Shown in pieces: positions 1 through 5,068 of a stretch of DNA of 6,584 bases. The stretch spans positions 1-6,584 of the forward strand of contig CABSMV010000101.1 of the NCBI GenBank assembly GCA_902478935.1. The letters are read 5' to 3'. The position numbers were made by a program, and so were the translations under genes. Under the pieces are notes generated by a model. The model was not told where the DNA came from, did not search any database, and saw only the letters and a list, made by a program, of their open reading frames with translations. This DNA is from an uncultured Collinsella sp. Its GTDB lineage: Bacteria > Actinomycetota > Coriobacteriia > Coriobacteriales > Coriobacteriaceae. Numbering within the stretch: the stretch's first letter is position 1; the number at the start of each line of letters is the position of its first letter.

Positions 1-765
1 CAGCAGTACAACCCCGCAGCGGGCGGCATGATCGCGGCTCTCATCGCTGGCGCATTTTTTGCCTGGATGGAGCGTCAGATTCGCAAGGTTATGCCCAACG
101 CACTCGACACGTTCTTGTCCCCGCTGCTGGTGCTCATCATCGGCGCCTTTGCTCTGATGCTCGTCATCCAGCCGGTAGGCGCATGGCTGACGACTGCCAT
201 CTTTAGCGTTTTGACCTTTATCTTCGAGAAGCTGGGCGTCCTGGGCGGCTATATCCTGTCGGCAGGCTTCTTGCCGCTGGTGTCCGTTGGCCTGCACCAG
301 GCGCTCACGCCGATCCACGCTATGCTCAACGATCCCGACGGCGCTACCAAGGGTATCAATTACCTGCTTCCCATCCTTATGATGGCTGGCGGCGGCCAGG
401 TCGGTGCCGGTTTGGCGCTGTACTTTAAGACCAAGAACGCCAAGCTCAAGAAGTACGTCGCAGAGTCCATTCCCGTTGGAATCCTGGGTGTGGGCGAGCC
501 TCTGATGTATGCTGTTACGCTGCCGCTCGTTCGTCCGTTTGTGACGGCCTGCCTGGGTGCCGGATTTGGCGGCGCGCTCGCGGCGCTGCTTCACATCGGC
601 ACGGTTTCTCAGGGCGTTTCCGGTTTGTTTGGCCTGCTGATCGTCGTTCCTGGCCAGCAGCTCGGCTACGTTGCCGCTATGCTGCTTGCCTATGCCGCCG
701 GCTTTGTCCTGACGTGGTTCTTTGGCGTCGACGAGCAGAAGATCAACGAGTTCTTTGGCGAGTAG
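1..765 (+). CDS. PTS transporter subunit EIIC, 3' part (glucose superfamily, probably amino-sugar specific)
   Basis: This is the C-terminal 254 residues of a PTS EIIC permease. The frame is open from base 1, so the true start and any EIIB domain lie outside the window; the ATG at 28 is internal. The protein is very hydrophobic, with several membrane segments. Numbering from base 1, GLHQALTPIHAML (residues 97-109) fits the substrate-site loop, and GVGEP (163-167), followed by a TLPL-R-PF run, is the counterpart of the GITEP motif of glucose/sucrose-family EIIC proteins. EIIC carries the sugar across the inner membrane while EIIB phosphorylates it. The protein ends shortly after the last membrane helix, so there is no fused EIIA and one must come from elsewhere. 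The mupG-family gene downstream suggests a MurP-like role, importing N-acetylmuramic acid or its disaccharide. The family is clear; the substrate is inferred from the neighbour. Confidence 0.88.
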   Translation, partial: QQYNPAAGGMIAALIAGAFFAWMERQIRKVMPNALDTFLSPLLVLIIGAFALMLVIQPVGAWLTTAIFSVLTFIFEKLGVLGGYILSAGFLPLVSVGLHQALTPIHAMLNDPDGATKGINYLLPILMMAGGGQVGAGLALYFKTKNAKLKKYVAESIPVGILGVGEPLMYAVTLPLVRPFVTACLGAGFGGALAALLHIGTVSQGVSGLFGLLIVVPGQQLGYVAAMLLAYAAGFVLTWFFGVDEQKINEFFGE

Positions 766-773
766 TTTGATAT

Positions 774-800
774 CGCGAGCCGTGTTGCTCGGGGTTCGCG
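774..800 (+). other. hairpin in the EIIC-mupG intergenic region
   Basis: CGCGAGCC (774-781) can pair with GGTTCGCG (793-800), giving 8 bp with one G-U pair and an 11-nt loop. No T-run follows, so it is not an intrinsic terminator by itself. It lies 9 bp after the EIIC stop and upstream of the strong terminator at 833-866. It could protect the 3' end or take part in a switch with that terminator, but no overlap between the two stems is visible. Confidence 0.35.
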
Positions 801-832
801 GCGCGCGGCAGATTTCTTGATGTTATGGTTGT

Positions 833-866
833 GCCGGCGGGGCTAGCTGCTCCGCCGGCCTTTTTT
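833..866 (+). terminator. strong intrinsic terminator before mupG
   Basis: GCCGGCGGGGC (833-843) pairs with GCTCCGCCGGC (849-859) in an 11-bp stem with one G-U pair. The loop is TAGCT, and C plus six T (861-866) follow. This is a textbook Rho-independent terminator for the EIIC transcript. The mupG ribosome binding site begins at the very next base, so no promoter fits between them. mupG must be reached by read-through, or by a promoter upstream that makes this hairpin part of the mupG leader. Confidence 0.85.
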
Positions 867-873
867 AAAGGAG
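867..873 (+). promoter_or_regulatory. ribosome binding site of mupG, abutting the terminator
   Basis: AAAGGAG lies 9 nt before the GTG at 883 and decides that start. It follows the terminator T-run (861-866) with no gap. A leader RNA folded into the terminator would therefore sit right beside the ribosome landing site, which could also affect translation. Confidence 0.75.
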
Positions 874-882
874 CGTTGAAGC

Positions 883-1935
883 GTGAAAACGGGTATTTCA
901 ATTTATCTTTCCAGCCCTTTGCAGGATATTGAGCGGACGATTGAGCGTGGCGCCGCGGCGGGTGCGCGCTACGCGTTCACCTCGCTGCATATTCCCGAGG
1001 ATGGGGGAGCGGCGTATGCAGATAAAGTCCGTCATGTGCTGTCGCTGCTTTCCGCCCGCGGCATTGCGCTCATTGCCGATGTGGGGCCGCGTACGTGCGA
1101 TTTGCTCGGGCTTGAGCGTATCGAGGACCTGCGCGATCTGGGGTTGGAATACCTTCGTTTGGACTATGGCTTTAGCGCCCAGCGGGTCGCGGAGCTGTCC
1201 GGTGTATTTCGCATTGTGGTCAATGCATCGACGGTGAGTTCTGATGAAATCGCATCGTGGCGTGAGGCCGGTGCCGATGTGACTCGTTTTGCCGCCTGCC
1301 ACAATTTTTACCCCAAGCCTTATACCGGTTTAGCTCTTGAAGATGTTGCTCGGACGAATCTTCGTCTTGCGGCGCTTGGATTCGAAATCATGGCTTTTGT
1401 GCCGGGTGATGCTAACGTTCGCGGGCCGGTATTCGAGGGACTGCCGACGGTCGAGGCGCAGCGCGGTCGCGTGTCAAAGGTTGCTCTCAATATGCTTGAG
1501 CTTGCACATGGCGCCGATTGCGACATTGTGTTGGTCGGCGACCCCGATCTATCCGATGCGGGCTGGGCGCAGTTTGCTCAAGTTTCCGCCGGATACGTGG
1601 ACCTGCAATGCGAGCTTGAGCCCGGTTATGCCTATGCGCGCGGGCAGATTCATCACGACCGGCCCGACTCGAGCGTCTTCATCTTTAGGTCTCAGGAGTC
1701 ACGTACAACGCTTAAGCCGGATTCCGTGCCGACGGATGCCGGAGCCGGCCTGCCGCGAAAGGCGGGGTCGATCGCTGTGAGCAATAGCGGATATGGGCGC
1801 TACGAAGGCGAGCTTGAGATTGCGCGGGTTGATCTTCCCGGTGACGAGTGCATGAACGTTGCGGGCCATATCACGCCCGAGGCAATGGAGCTACTGCCGT
1901 TCATCAAACGCGGATTCGGGGTACGGTTCGTTTAG
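883..1935 (+). CDS. mupG: DUF871 family protein, 6-phospho-N-acetylmuramidase (MupG-like)
   Basis: This 350-residue protein has the usual full length of the DUF871/MupG family. Characterised MupG is a cytoplasmic glycosidase that cleaves 6-phospho-MurNAc-GlcNAc after PTS uptake, releasing MurNAc-6-phosphate and GlcNAc. Family landmarks are the opening MKTGISIYLSS, LRLDYGF (91-97), CHNFYPKPYTGL (139-150) and GPVFEGLPTVEAQR (181-194). By family knowledge the first ~230 residues form a TIM barrel and the last ~105 a small cyclophilin-like beta barrel. The GTG start at 883 has AAAGGAG 9 nt upstream. The PTS permease gene before it fits a peptidoglycan-salvage pair. The MurNAc-6-P etherase (murQ) and regulator (murR) that complete the pathway are not in the window. 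Expression must pass the terminator at 833-866. Family membership is secure; the exact substrate is inferred. Confidence 0.88.
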   Translation: MKTGISIYLSSPLQDIERTIERGAAAGARYAFTSLHIPEDGGAAYADKVRHVLSLLSARGIALIADVGPRTCDLLGLERIEDLRDLGLEYLRLDYGFSAQRVAELSGVFRIVVNASTVSSDEIASWREAGADVTRFAACHNFYPKPYTGLALEDVARTNLRLAALGFEIMAFVPGDANVRGPVFEGLPTVEAQRGRVSKVALNMLELAHGADCDIVLVGDPDLSDAGWAQFAQVSAGYVDLQCELEPGYAYARGQIHHDRPDSSVFIFRSQESRTTLKPDSVPTDAGAGLPRKAGSIAVSNSGYGRYEGELEIARVDLPGDECMNVAGHITPEAMELLPFIKRGFGVRFV

Positions 1936-1951
1936 CGTGTGACCCGTGGGC

Positions 1952-1957
1952 TACAAT
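1952..1957 (+). promoter_or_regulatory. candidate -10 box for the ArsC/Spx-like gene
   Basis: TACAAT lies 17 bp after the mupG stop and about 70 bp before the next start codon. It sits inside a small inverted repeat, TGGGC (1947-1951) with GCCCA (1960-1964). No good -35 box is seen at 16-19 bp upstream, so support is weak. A separate promoter is plausible because the 92-bp gap is larger than usual within an operon. Confidence 0.3.
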
Positions 1958-2027
1958 TGGCCCATCATACGAAGGCGCCTCGTGTGGCGTGTGCCCGCGT
2001 TGGCCGATTTATATTCGGAGGATTTCC

Positions 2028-2387
2028 ATGACCGTACTGTTTGTTGAATATCCCAAGTGCTCGACCTGTAAGAAGGCCAAGGCATGGCTGGACGAACATG
2101 GGGTTGAGTATATCGACCGCGATATCGTTTTGGACAATCCCACGGCTGATGAGCTTGCGACCTGGATTGCTCGTTCGGGGCTGCCGGTGCGGCGTTTCTT
2201 TAATTCGTCGGGCATGAAATATCGAGAGCTGGGCCTGAAGGCGCGTCTGGACGCGGGCATGACGGATCGGGAGTGCTACGAGCTGCTGGCGACCGACGGC
2301 ATGCTGGTCAAGCGTCCGCTGCTGGTGGGCGACGACTTTGTGATTCCCGGCTTTAGGGAATCGGCTTGGGCCGAGGCGTTGCTGTAG
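2028..2387 (+). CDS. ArsC/Spx family thioredoxin-fold protein (YffB-like)
   Basis: This 119-residue protein is of usual length for the small ArsC/Spx-like family. Its thioredoxin-type redox motif CSTC is at residues 11-14, in EYPKCSTCKKAKAWL. FFNSSGMKYRELGLK (58-71) and the family signature KRPLLVGDDFVIPGF (95-109) follow. Members are cytoplasmic. Some reduce arsenate or glutathionylated targets, while Spx itself binds RNA polymerase; which applies here cannot be read from the sequence. Databases often label such genes arsenate reductase, but there is no ars operon nearby. The frame is open back into mupG, but ATG 2028 is chosen because GGAGG (2017-2021) lies 6 nt upstream and the family N-terminus starts there. 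It stands alone between mupG and a palindrome array. The family is certain; the biochemical role is open. Confidence 0.87.
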   Translation: MTVLFVEYPKCSTCKKAKAWLDEHGVEYIDRDIVLDNPTADELATWIARSGLPVRRFFNSSGMKYRELGLKARLDAGMTDRECYELLATDGMLVKRPLLVGDDFVIPGFRESAWAEALL

Positions 2388-2394
2388 CGGCTGC

Positions 2395-2440
2395 GGAAAG
2401 TGCGACCCGGAATTCGCTTCCAGAATGGGATGCACTTTCC
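2395..2440. repeat. 46-bp palindromic repeat, unit 1
   Basis: The unit runs from GGAAAGTGC (2395-2403) to GCACTTTCC (2432-2440), a perfect 9-bp inverted end. CCC (2406-2408) against GGG (2427-2429) adds further pairing. The right half, CAGAATGGGATGCACTTTCC, reappears inverted with one change as the start of unit 2. The unit begins 8 bp after the ArsC/Spx-like stop, so it could also serve as that gene's 3' hairpin. Confidence 0.8.
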
Positions 2441-2456
2441 CAAAGTGGCCGGTTGC

Positions 2457-2502
2457 GGAAAGCGCATCCCATTCTGAGCTTCGATTGTGGGACACGGTTT
2501 CC
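2457..2502. repeat. 46-bp palindromic repeat, unit 2
   Basis: The length equals that of units 1 and 3, and the start is exactly 62 bp after unit 1. The ends are GGAAAGCG and GGTTTCC, less perfect than the other units. Inside, CATCCCATTCTGAGCTTCG shows that it lies in the opposite orientation to unit 1. The core TGAGCTT sits at the same place in unit 3, so units 2 and 3 share an orientation. Confidence 0.75.
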
Positions 2503-2518
2503 GGTTGAGGGCTCGACG

Positions 2519-2564
2519 GGAAAGTGGGGACCAGTTTGAGCTTGAAATCTGGGACGCACTTTCC
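2519..2564. repeat. 46-bp palindromic repeat, unit 3
   Basis: The unit starts 62 bp after unit 2 and ends in CGCACTTTCC. The end GGAAAGTG (2519-2526) pairs with CACTTTCC (2557-2564). The core TTTGAGCTTG aligns with unit 2. Immediately after it is the perfect 10-bp palindrome CCGCCGGCGG (2563-2572). The stop of the convergent minus-strand gene follows at 2584. Confidence 0.75.
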
Positions 2565-2583
2565 GCCGGCGGGCCTGCCCCAG

Positions 2584-2994
2584 TCAGTCCGCCAGCTGTG
2601 CCCATTCGTGCGGATCGTAGACCTTTACGTGCTTGTTGGGCTTGCCGCTCCAGTACTCCTCGTCCATAAAGGGCAGATATGCCTGAACGCCAGGGCAGAT
2701 AAAGGGAATCCGCTGCTGTTGCAGTCGCTCGCGCTGGCGCTGCTCCAGGTGCGCCTCGGATATGACGGTCGGCATGCCGGACAGCTCGACGAGACTTGCC
2801 TGGATTCGCTTAAGGTCGGGGAGTCCCGCGTGCCATGACATCCGCATGATCAAAAAGGATGCACGGCGGTATTTTGCCTGCACCACAGTAATGGCGGGGC
2901 GCAGTGTGGGATGGATTTTGTCCCGTTCGGGCCAAAGGTCGGCAGTGATCTCAAGGCCCAGGGTCTCCCATAGGTAATCAAGCTCTTCGTCCAT
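2584..2994 (-). CDS. hypothetical protein resembling the N-terminal part of a MarR-like regulator
   Basis: This open frame of 136 residues reads like a real protein. The stretch from about residue 33 to 110 is the informative part: ITVVQAKYRRASFLIMR, then GLPDLKRIQASLVELSGMPTVI (57-78), then RIPFICPGVQAYLPF (95-109). From memory, the IPF-P-Q-YLPF pattern matches the front region of a family of gut-bacterial MarR-like proteins, in which a winged-helix domain follows. Here the protein ends about 25 residues after YLPF with NKHVKVYDPHEWAQLAD and shows no helix-turn-helix. It may be a truncated regulator or a standalone relative. The ATG at 2994 is the only start before an in-frame stop; its ribosome site (GAGG, 4 nt away) is weak. 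It converges on the ArsC/Spx-like gene, with the palindrome array between. Function is not assigned. Confidence 0.55.
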   Translation of the reverse strand: MDEELDYLWETLGLEITADLWPERDKIHPTLRPAITVVQAKYRRASFLIMRMSWHAGLPDLKRIQASLVELSGMPTVISEAHLEQRQRERLQQQRIPFICPGVQAYLPFMDEEYWSGKPNKHVKVYDPHEWAQLAD

Positions 2995-3159
2995 GGCGCC
3001 TCGATATCTACGTGATCATTGATACTTCGATTGTGTTGCCTGGTGCTATCGTTTTCACGGTAGAATCTGCCAACGGTTGACGGCTACCGCTCGCGGCGTT
3101 TTGCCCTTCGTGTACAGCGGTCGGCTTCACAGGTCCTTCACGGGTTGGACTAAATTAGG

Positions 3160-3194
3160 CCAATTTGACTGAATTTCAAAAAAGTCAAAATTGG
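3160..3194 (+). other. hairpin upstream of the tRNA promoter
   Basis: CCAATTTGACT (3160-3170) pairs with AGTCAAAATTGG (3183-3194): 11 bp with one bulged A and a 12-nt loop. It ends 3 bp before the candidate -35 box of the tRNA unit. It could be a protein-binding inverted repeat. The left arm also holds TTGACT, which resembles a -35 box but has no good -10 at the right distance. Between 2995 and 3159 no other feature is evident, only a weak TAGAAT at 3061-3066 with a 19-bp spaced TTGCCT. Confidence 0.45.
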
Positions 3195-3197
3195 GGC

Positions 3198-3226
3198 TTG
3201 CGTCACGGCGAGACTTCCCGTATATT
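3198..3226 (+). promoter_or_regulatory. candidate sigma-70-type promoter of the tRNA pair
   Basis: TTGCGT (3198-3203) is spaced exactly 17 bp from TATATT (3221-3226), which matches five of six bases of the consensus -10. Transcription would start near 3233, about 38 nt before tRNA-Gln. That is a reasonable leader for a stable-RNA unit covering both tRNAs and ending at the terminator 3449-3476. Confidence 0.55.
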
Positions 3227-3270
3227 TCTTTCTTGCGCAAAGGCACAGCCGAGCGCAGCGATGCAGTCAT

Positions 3271-3344
3271 TGGGATGTCGTCTAATGGCAGGACAGCGGA
3301 TTCTGGTTCCGTCAATGGGGGTTCGACTCCCTCCATCCCAGCCA
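3271..3344 (+). tRNA. tRNA-Gln (anticodon CUG)
   Basis: A full cloverleaf of 74 nt with encoded CCA. The acceptor stem is TGGGATG with CATCCCA. The D arm is GTCTAATGGCAGGAC. The anticodon stem GCGGA/TCCGT encloses the loop TTCTGGT with CTG at positions 34-36. The T loop is TTCGACT, and G is the discriminator base. It decodes CAG. The unusual T1-A72 opening pair is typical of bacterial tRNA-Gln. Confidence 0.95.
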
Positions 3345-3361
3345 TTGCATTTGCTACATAT

Positions 3362-3438
3362 GGCCCGTTCGTCTAGCGGTTTAGGACGCCGCCCTCTCAA
3401 GGCGGAGATCACCAGTTCGAATCTGGTACGGGCTACCA
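3362..3438 (+). tRNA. tRNA-Glu (anticodon CUC)
   Basis: A full cloverleaf of 77 nt with encoded CCA, 17 bp after tRNA-Gln. The acceptor stem is GGCCCGT with ACGGGCT (first pair G-U). The anticodon stem CCGCC/GGCGG encloses CTCTCAA with CTC as anticodon. The T stem ACCAG/CTGGT carries the loop TTCGAAT. It decodes GAG and shares promoter and terminator with tRNA-Gln. Confidence 0.95.
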
Positions 3439-3448
3439 AAATTGAACG

Positions 3449-3476
3449 CCCGGGCCTCGTAAGAGACCCGGGTTTT
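3449..3476 (+). terminator. intrinsic terminator of the tRNA unit
   Basis: CCCGGG (3449-3454) pairs with CCCGGG (3467-3472). CTC/GAG continues above a single C-A mismatch, the loop is GTAA, and TTTT then GTGT follows. It begins 10 nt after the tRNA-Glu CCA and separates the tRNA unit from the TPR gene. Confidence 0.8.
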
Positions 3477-3532
3477 GTGTATTGACCGTATGTACGGCGC
3501 CTGCCGTGTTTCGCTCAGATCGAGGAGTAGCC

Positions 3533-4450
3533 ATGGATCTGCCCATCAGCTTGCAAGACATCACGTATGCCGAGAACTATCTGGCGCAGGGCGACCTGGC
3601 TACGGCGACGCCGCTGCTGGAGCGTCTGGTGGAGCTCGCCGAGGAGTATATCGACGCTGAGTGCAAGACGGAGGAGAAGCGCCAATACTTTAGCTTCGAT
3701 AGCAAGTTTGAGCGCTTGGCCTATCGCCGCGTGGAGAAGGATCCGCGCGAGCTCGTGCAGGTCGAGGTGCCGTTTGACCGCCTGTACTCTGACATGGCGT
3801 TTGCCTACATTCGCCAGCAGGATTACGTGAGCGCTCGTAATGCCCTGATGCAGGCTGTGCGTTGGGACCCCATGAACTGCAACTATCGCTTGGATTTGGC
3901 CGAGCTGTTCCGCGCACTCGAGGACAAGCAGGAATGGGCATCGCTCTCGTTCTCGGTGCTGGAGCGTGCAAGTGATGGCAAGTGCGCCGCCCGCGCTTAC
4001 GCCAATCTAGGTCAGTACTTCTTGGAGCCCGAGACCGAGAACGTTTCGGCTGCCGTGGGCTGCGCGCGTCTGGCGCTGCGCCTGGCGCCCAACGATGCGC
4101 ATACGACGCGCCTGCTCAACAAGATCCATACCACCTATCCGGATGCCGCCGATGAGAGCGACGAGCACGTGATGGGTGAACTGGCCCTGCAAGGCGTTCC
4201 GACCTCGCCTTCGGCCGAGATTGCCATCTGCCTGATTATGTGCGCGACCGATGCCGCAAGCGACGGCGACAAGCAGGAGGCGACGCGCCTGACGGTGCGT
4301 GCTCGCGACTTGGTGGGCGAGGAGGCCTGCGCGGCGATTATTAAACTGGTGCGCGAGAGCGATGCCGAGCTCAATGCCGAGCGCAAGGCAAAGCGCGAGG
4401 CTGCGGGCTCAAACGCCGATGGCGCCAAGGAGGCCGGCGATGCCCAGTAA
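3533..4450 (+). CDS. tetratricopeptide repeat (TPR) protein
   Basis: This is a 305-residue soluble protein with no signal peptide or membrane segment, so probably cytoplasmic. It is almost wholly helical with TPR-type helix pairs. The clearest repeat is FDRLYSDMAFAYIRQQDYVSARNALMQAVRWDPM (81-114, shown by its motif positions A-Y-D-A-A-P). Others lie near 11-44, 115-148 and 150-187, the last ending ALRLAPND. The tail (280-305) is rich in Ala, Lys, Glu and Gly and looks disordered. TPRs mediate protein-protein contacts; the partner is unknown. A TTG at 3482 is in frame, but ATG 3533 has GAGGAG (3522-3527) 5 nt upstream and the upstream residues look non-coding. Its last 11 bp overlap smpB, so the two are probably co-translated, which hints at a link to translation quality control without proving it. 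Confidence 0.85.
   Translation: MDLPISLQDITYAENYLAQGDLATATPLLERLVELAEEYIDAECKTEEKRQYFSFDSKFERLAYRRVEKDPRELVQVEVPFDRLYSDMAFAYIRQQDYVSARNALMQAVRWDPMNCNYRLDLAELFRALEDKQEWASLSFSVLERASDGKCAARAYANLGQYFLEPETENVSAAVGCARLALRLAPNDAHTTRLLNKIHTTYPDAADESDEHVMGELALQGVPTSPSAEIAICLIMCATDAASDGDKQEATRLTVRARDLVGEEACAAIIKLVRESDAELNAERKAKREAAGSNADGAKEAGDAQ
4427..4433 (+). promoter_or_regulatory. ribosome binding site of smpB inside the TPR gene
   Basis: AAGGAGG is a full anti-16S match, 6 nt before ATG 4440 and entirely within the TPR coding sequence. It decides the smpB start and supports translational coupling across the 11-bp gene overlap. Confidence 0.8.
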
Positions 4451-4910
4451 GCGCGAGCGCAAGCTCATTTCCAAGAATCGCTCGGCGCATCACGAGTACT
4501 TTATCGATGAGACATTTGAGTGTGGCATTGAACTGAGCGGCACCGAGGTCAAGTCGATTCGCGAGCGCGCCTGCCAGATCACCGATACCTTCGCGCTGAT
4601 CCGCGGCGGGGAGTGCTGGCTCGTCGGCCTGCATATCCACCCTTATAGCCATGGTGGCGTGTGGAATCGCGATCCCGATCGTCGGCGTCGTCTGCTGCTG
4701 CACCGCAAGGAGATCGACTTTCTTGACGGCAAACTTCGCAACCGTGGTTATGCGCTGGTTCCGTTGGAGCTCTACTTTAATACGGACGGCCGCGTAAAGC
4801 TGCTGTTGGGTCTGGGTCGCGGCAAGAAGCTCTACGACAAGCGCGAGGACATGGCCAAGCGCGACGTTCAGCGCGAAATCGATCGCGCGCTCAAGGAGCG
4901 CAACCGCTAG
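4440..4910 (+). CDS. smpB: SsrA-binding protein SmpB
   Basis: This is 156 residues, the normal length. SmpB binds tmRNA and brings it to stalled ribosomes, where trans-translation frees the ribosome and tags the unfinished protein. Conserved blocks in order are NRSAHHEYFIDETFECGIEL (13-32), GTEVKSIR (34-41), ITDTFALI (47-54), LHIHPYSHG (64-72), RRLLLHRKEI (83-92), GYALVPLELYF (103-113), VKLLLGLGRGKKLYDKRE (119-136), and a basic tail ending LKERNR that in known SmpB proteins enters the decoding site. Where many SmpB proteins have a Gly after SLR, this one reads SIRERACQIT, a variation that need not harm function. It is the second gene after the TPR gene, with start ATG 4440 and AAGGAGG 6 nt before. 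No tmRNA gene (ssrA) is recognisable in the window. Confidence 0.97.
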   Translation: MPSKRERKLISKNRSAHHEYFIDETFECGIELSGTEVKSIRERACQITDTFALIRGGECWLVGLHIHPYSHGGVWNRDPDRRRRLLLHRKEIDFLDGKLRNRGYALVPLELYFNTDGRVKLLLGLGRGKKLYDKREDMAKRDVQREIDRALKERNR

Positions 4911-4921
4911 GCACTCTGTAT

Positions 4922-4990
4922 AAGTTGCGGTGGAATAGTTCCTGTTTGAGGCCAAATACCCGACAAGCAGGAACTATTTCACCGCAACTT
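4922..4990. repeat. long palindromic element with a 27-bp stem
   Basis: Left arm 4922-4948 begins AAGTTGCGGTGGAATAG; right arm 4964-4990 ends CTATTTCACCGCAACTT. The arms pair over 27 bp with only two G-U pairs and no mismatch, around a 15-nt loop (4949-4963). It begins 11 bp after the smpB stop. No T-run follows on either strand, so it is not a classic terminator. It resembles dispersed palindromic repeats (REP- or MITE-derived) and would strongly shield the smpB 3' end. It is unrelated in sequence to the 46-bp units at 2395-2564. Confidence 0.8.
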
Positions 4991-5037
4991 GGTGGAGGGA
5001 CTTGGCTGACCTGCAATCTTGGCACATATGTGTATGG

Positions 5038-5068
5038 GGCGGCGTCCGGTATGGGCGCCGTCTTTTTT
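5038..5068 (+). terminator. intrinsic terminator downstream of smpB
   Basis: GGCGGCGTCC (5038-5047) pairs with GGGCGCCGTC (5053-5062) over 10 bp with two G-U pairs. The loop is GGTAT, and six T (5063-5068) follow. It lies 127 bp after the smpB stop and probably ends the TPR-smpB transcript. The 47 bp between the long palindrome and this hairpin contain no recognisable gene. Confidence 0.8.

Noticed and set aside
898..1780. Other-frame and antisense frames over mupG
   Set aside because: They are shadows of a clear DUF871 protein in a GC-rich sequence, with no supporting start signals.
1848..2027. Upstream start for the ArsC/Spx-like gene at 1848
   Set aside because: The extension overlaps mupG in another frame and lacks family sequence. 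ATG 2028 has a GGAGG site and the normal N-terminus.
2342..2362. GATTCCC/GGGAATC inverted repeat near a predicted fourth (upstream) array unit
   Set aside because: It lies in conserved ArsC/Spx-like codons (VIPGFRES) and lacks the GGAAAG/CTTTCC ends, so the array has three units.
2395..2564. CRISPR array
   Set aside because: The 46-bp units are divergent palindromes in mixed orientation with only 16-bp spacers, and no cas genes are nearby.
1965..2669. Several 60-176 residue frames over the ArsC/Spx-like gene and palindrome array
   Set aside because: They are antisense to a clear family protein or translate the palindromes (repeated K/R-P-P and FP-type runs). None has a ribosome site or family resemblance.
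3127..3485. Open frames on both strands across the tRNA pair, including minus-strand frames with MVARTRFELVISAL and MAGMEGVEPPLTEPES
   Set aside because: These are well-known false proteins read from tRNA-Glu and tRNA-Gln genes. The cloverleaves explain the sequence.
3482..3532. TTG start 17 codons upstream for the TPR gene
   Set aside because: No ribosome site precedes it and it lies right after the tRNA terminator. GAGGAG sits just before ATG 3533.
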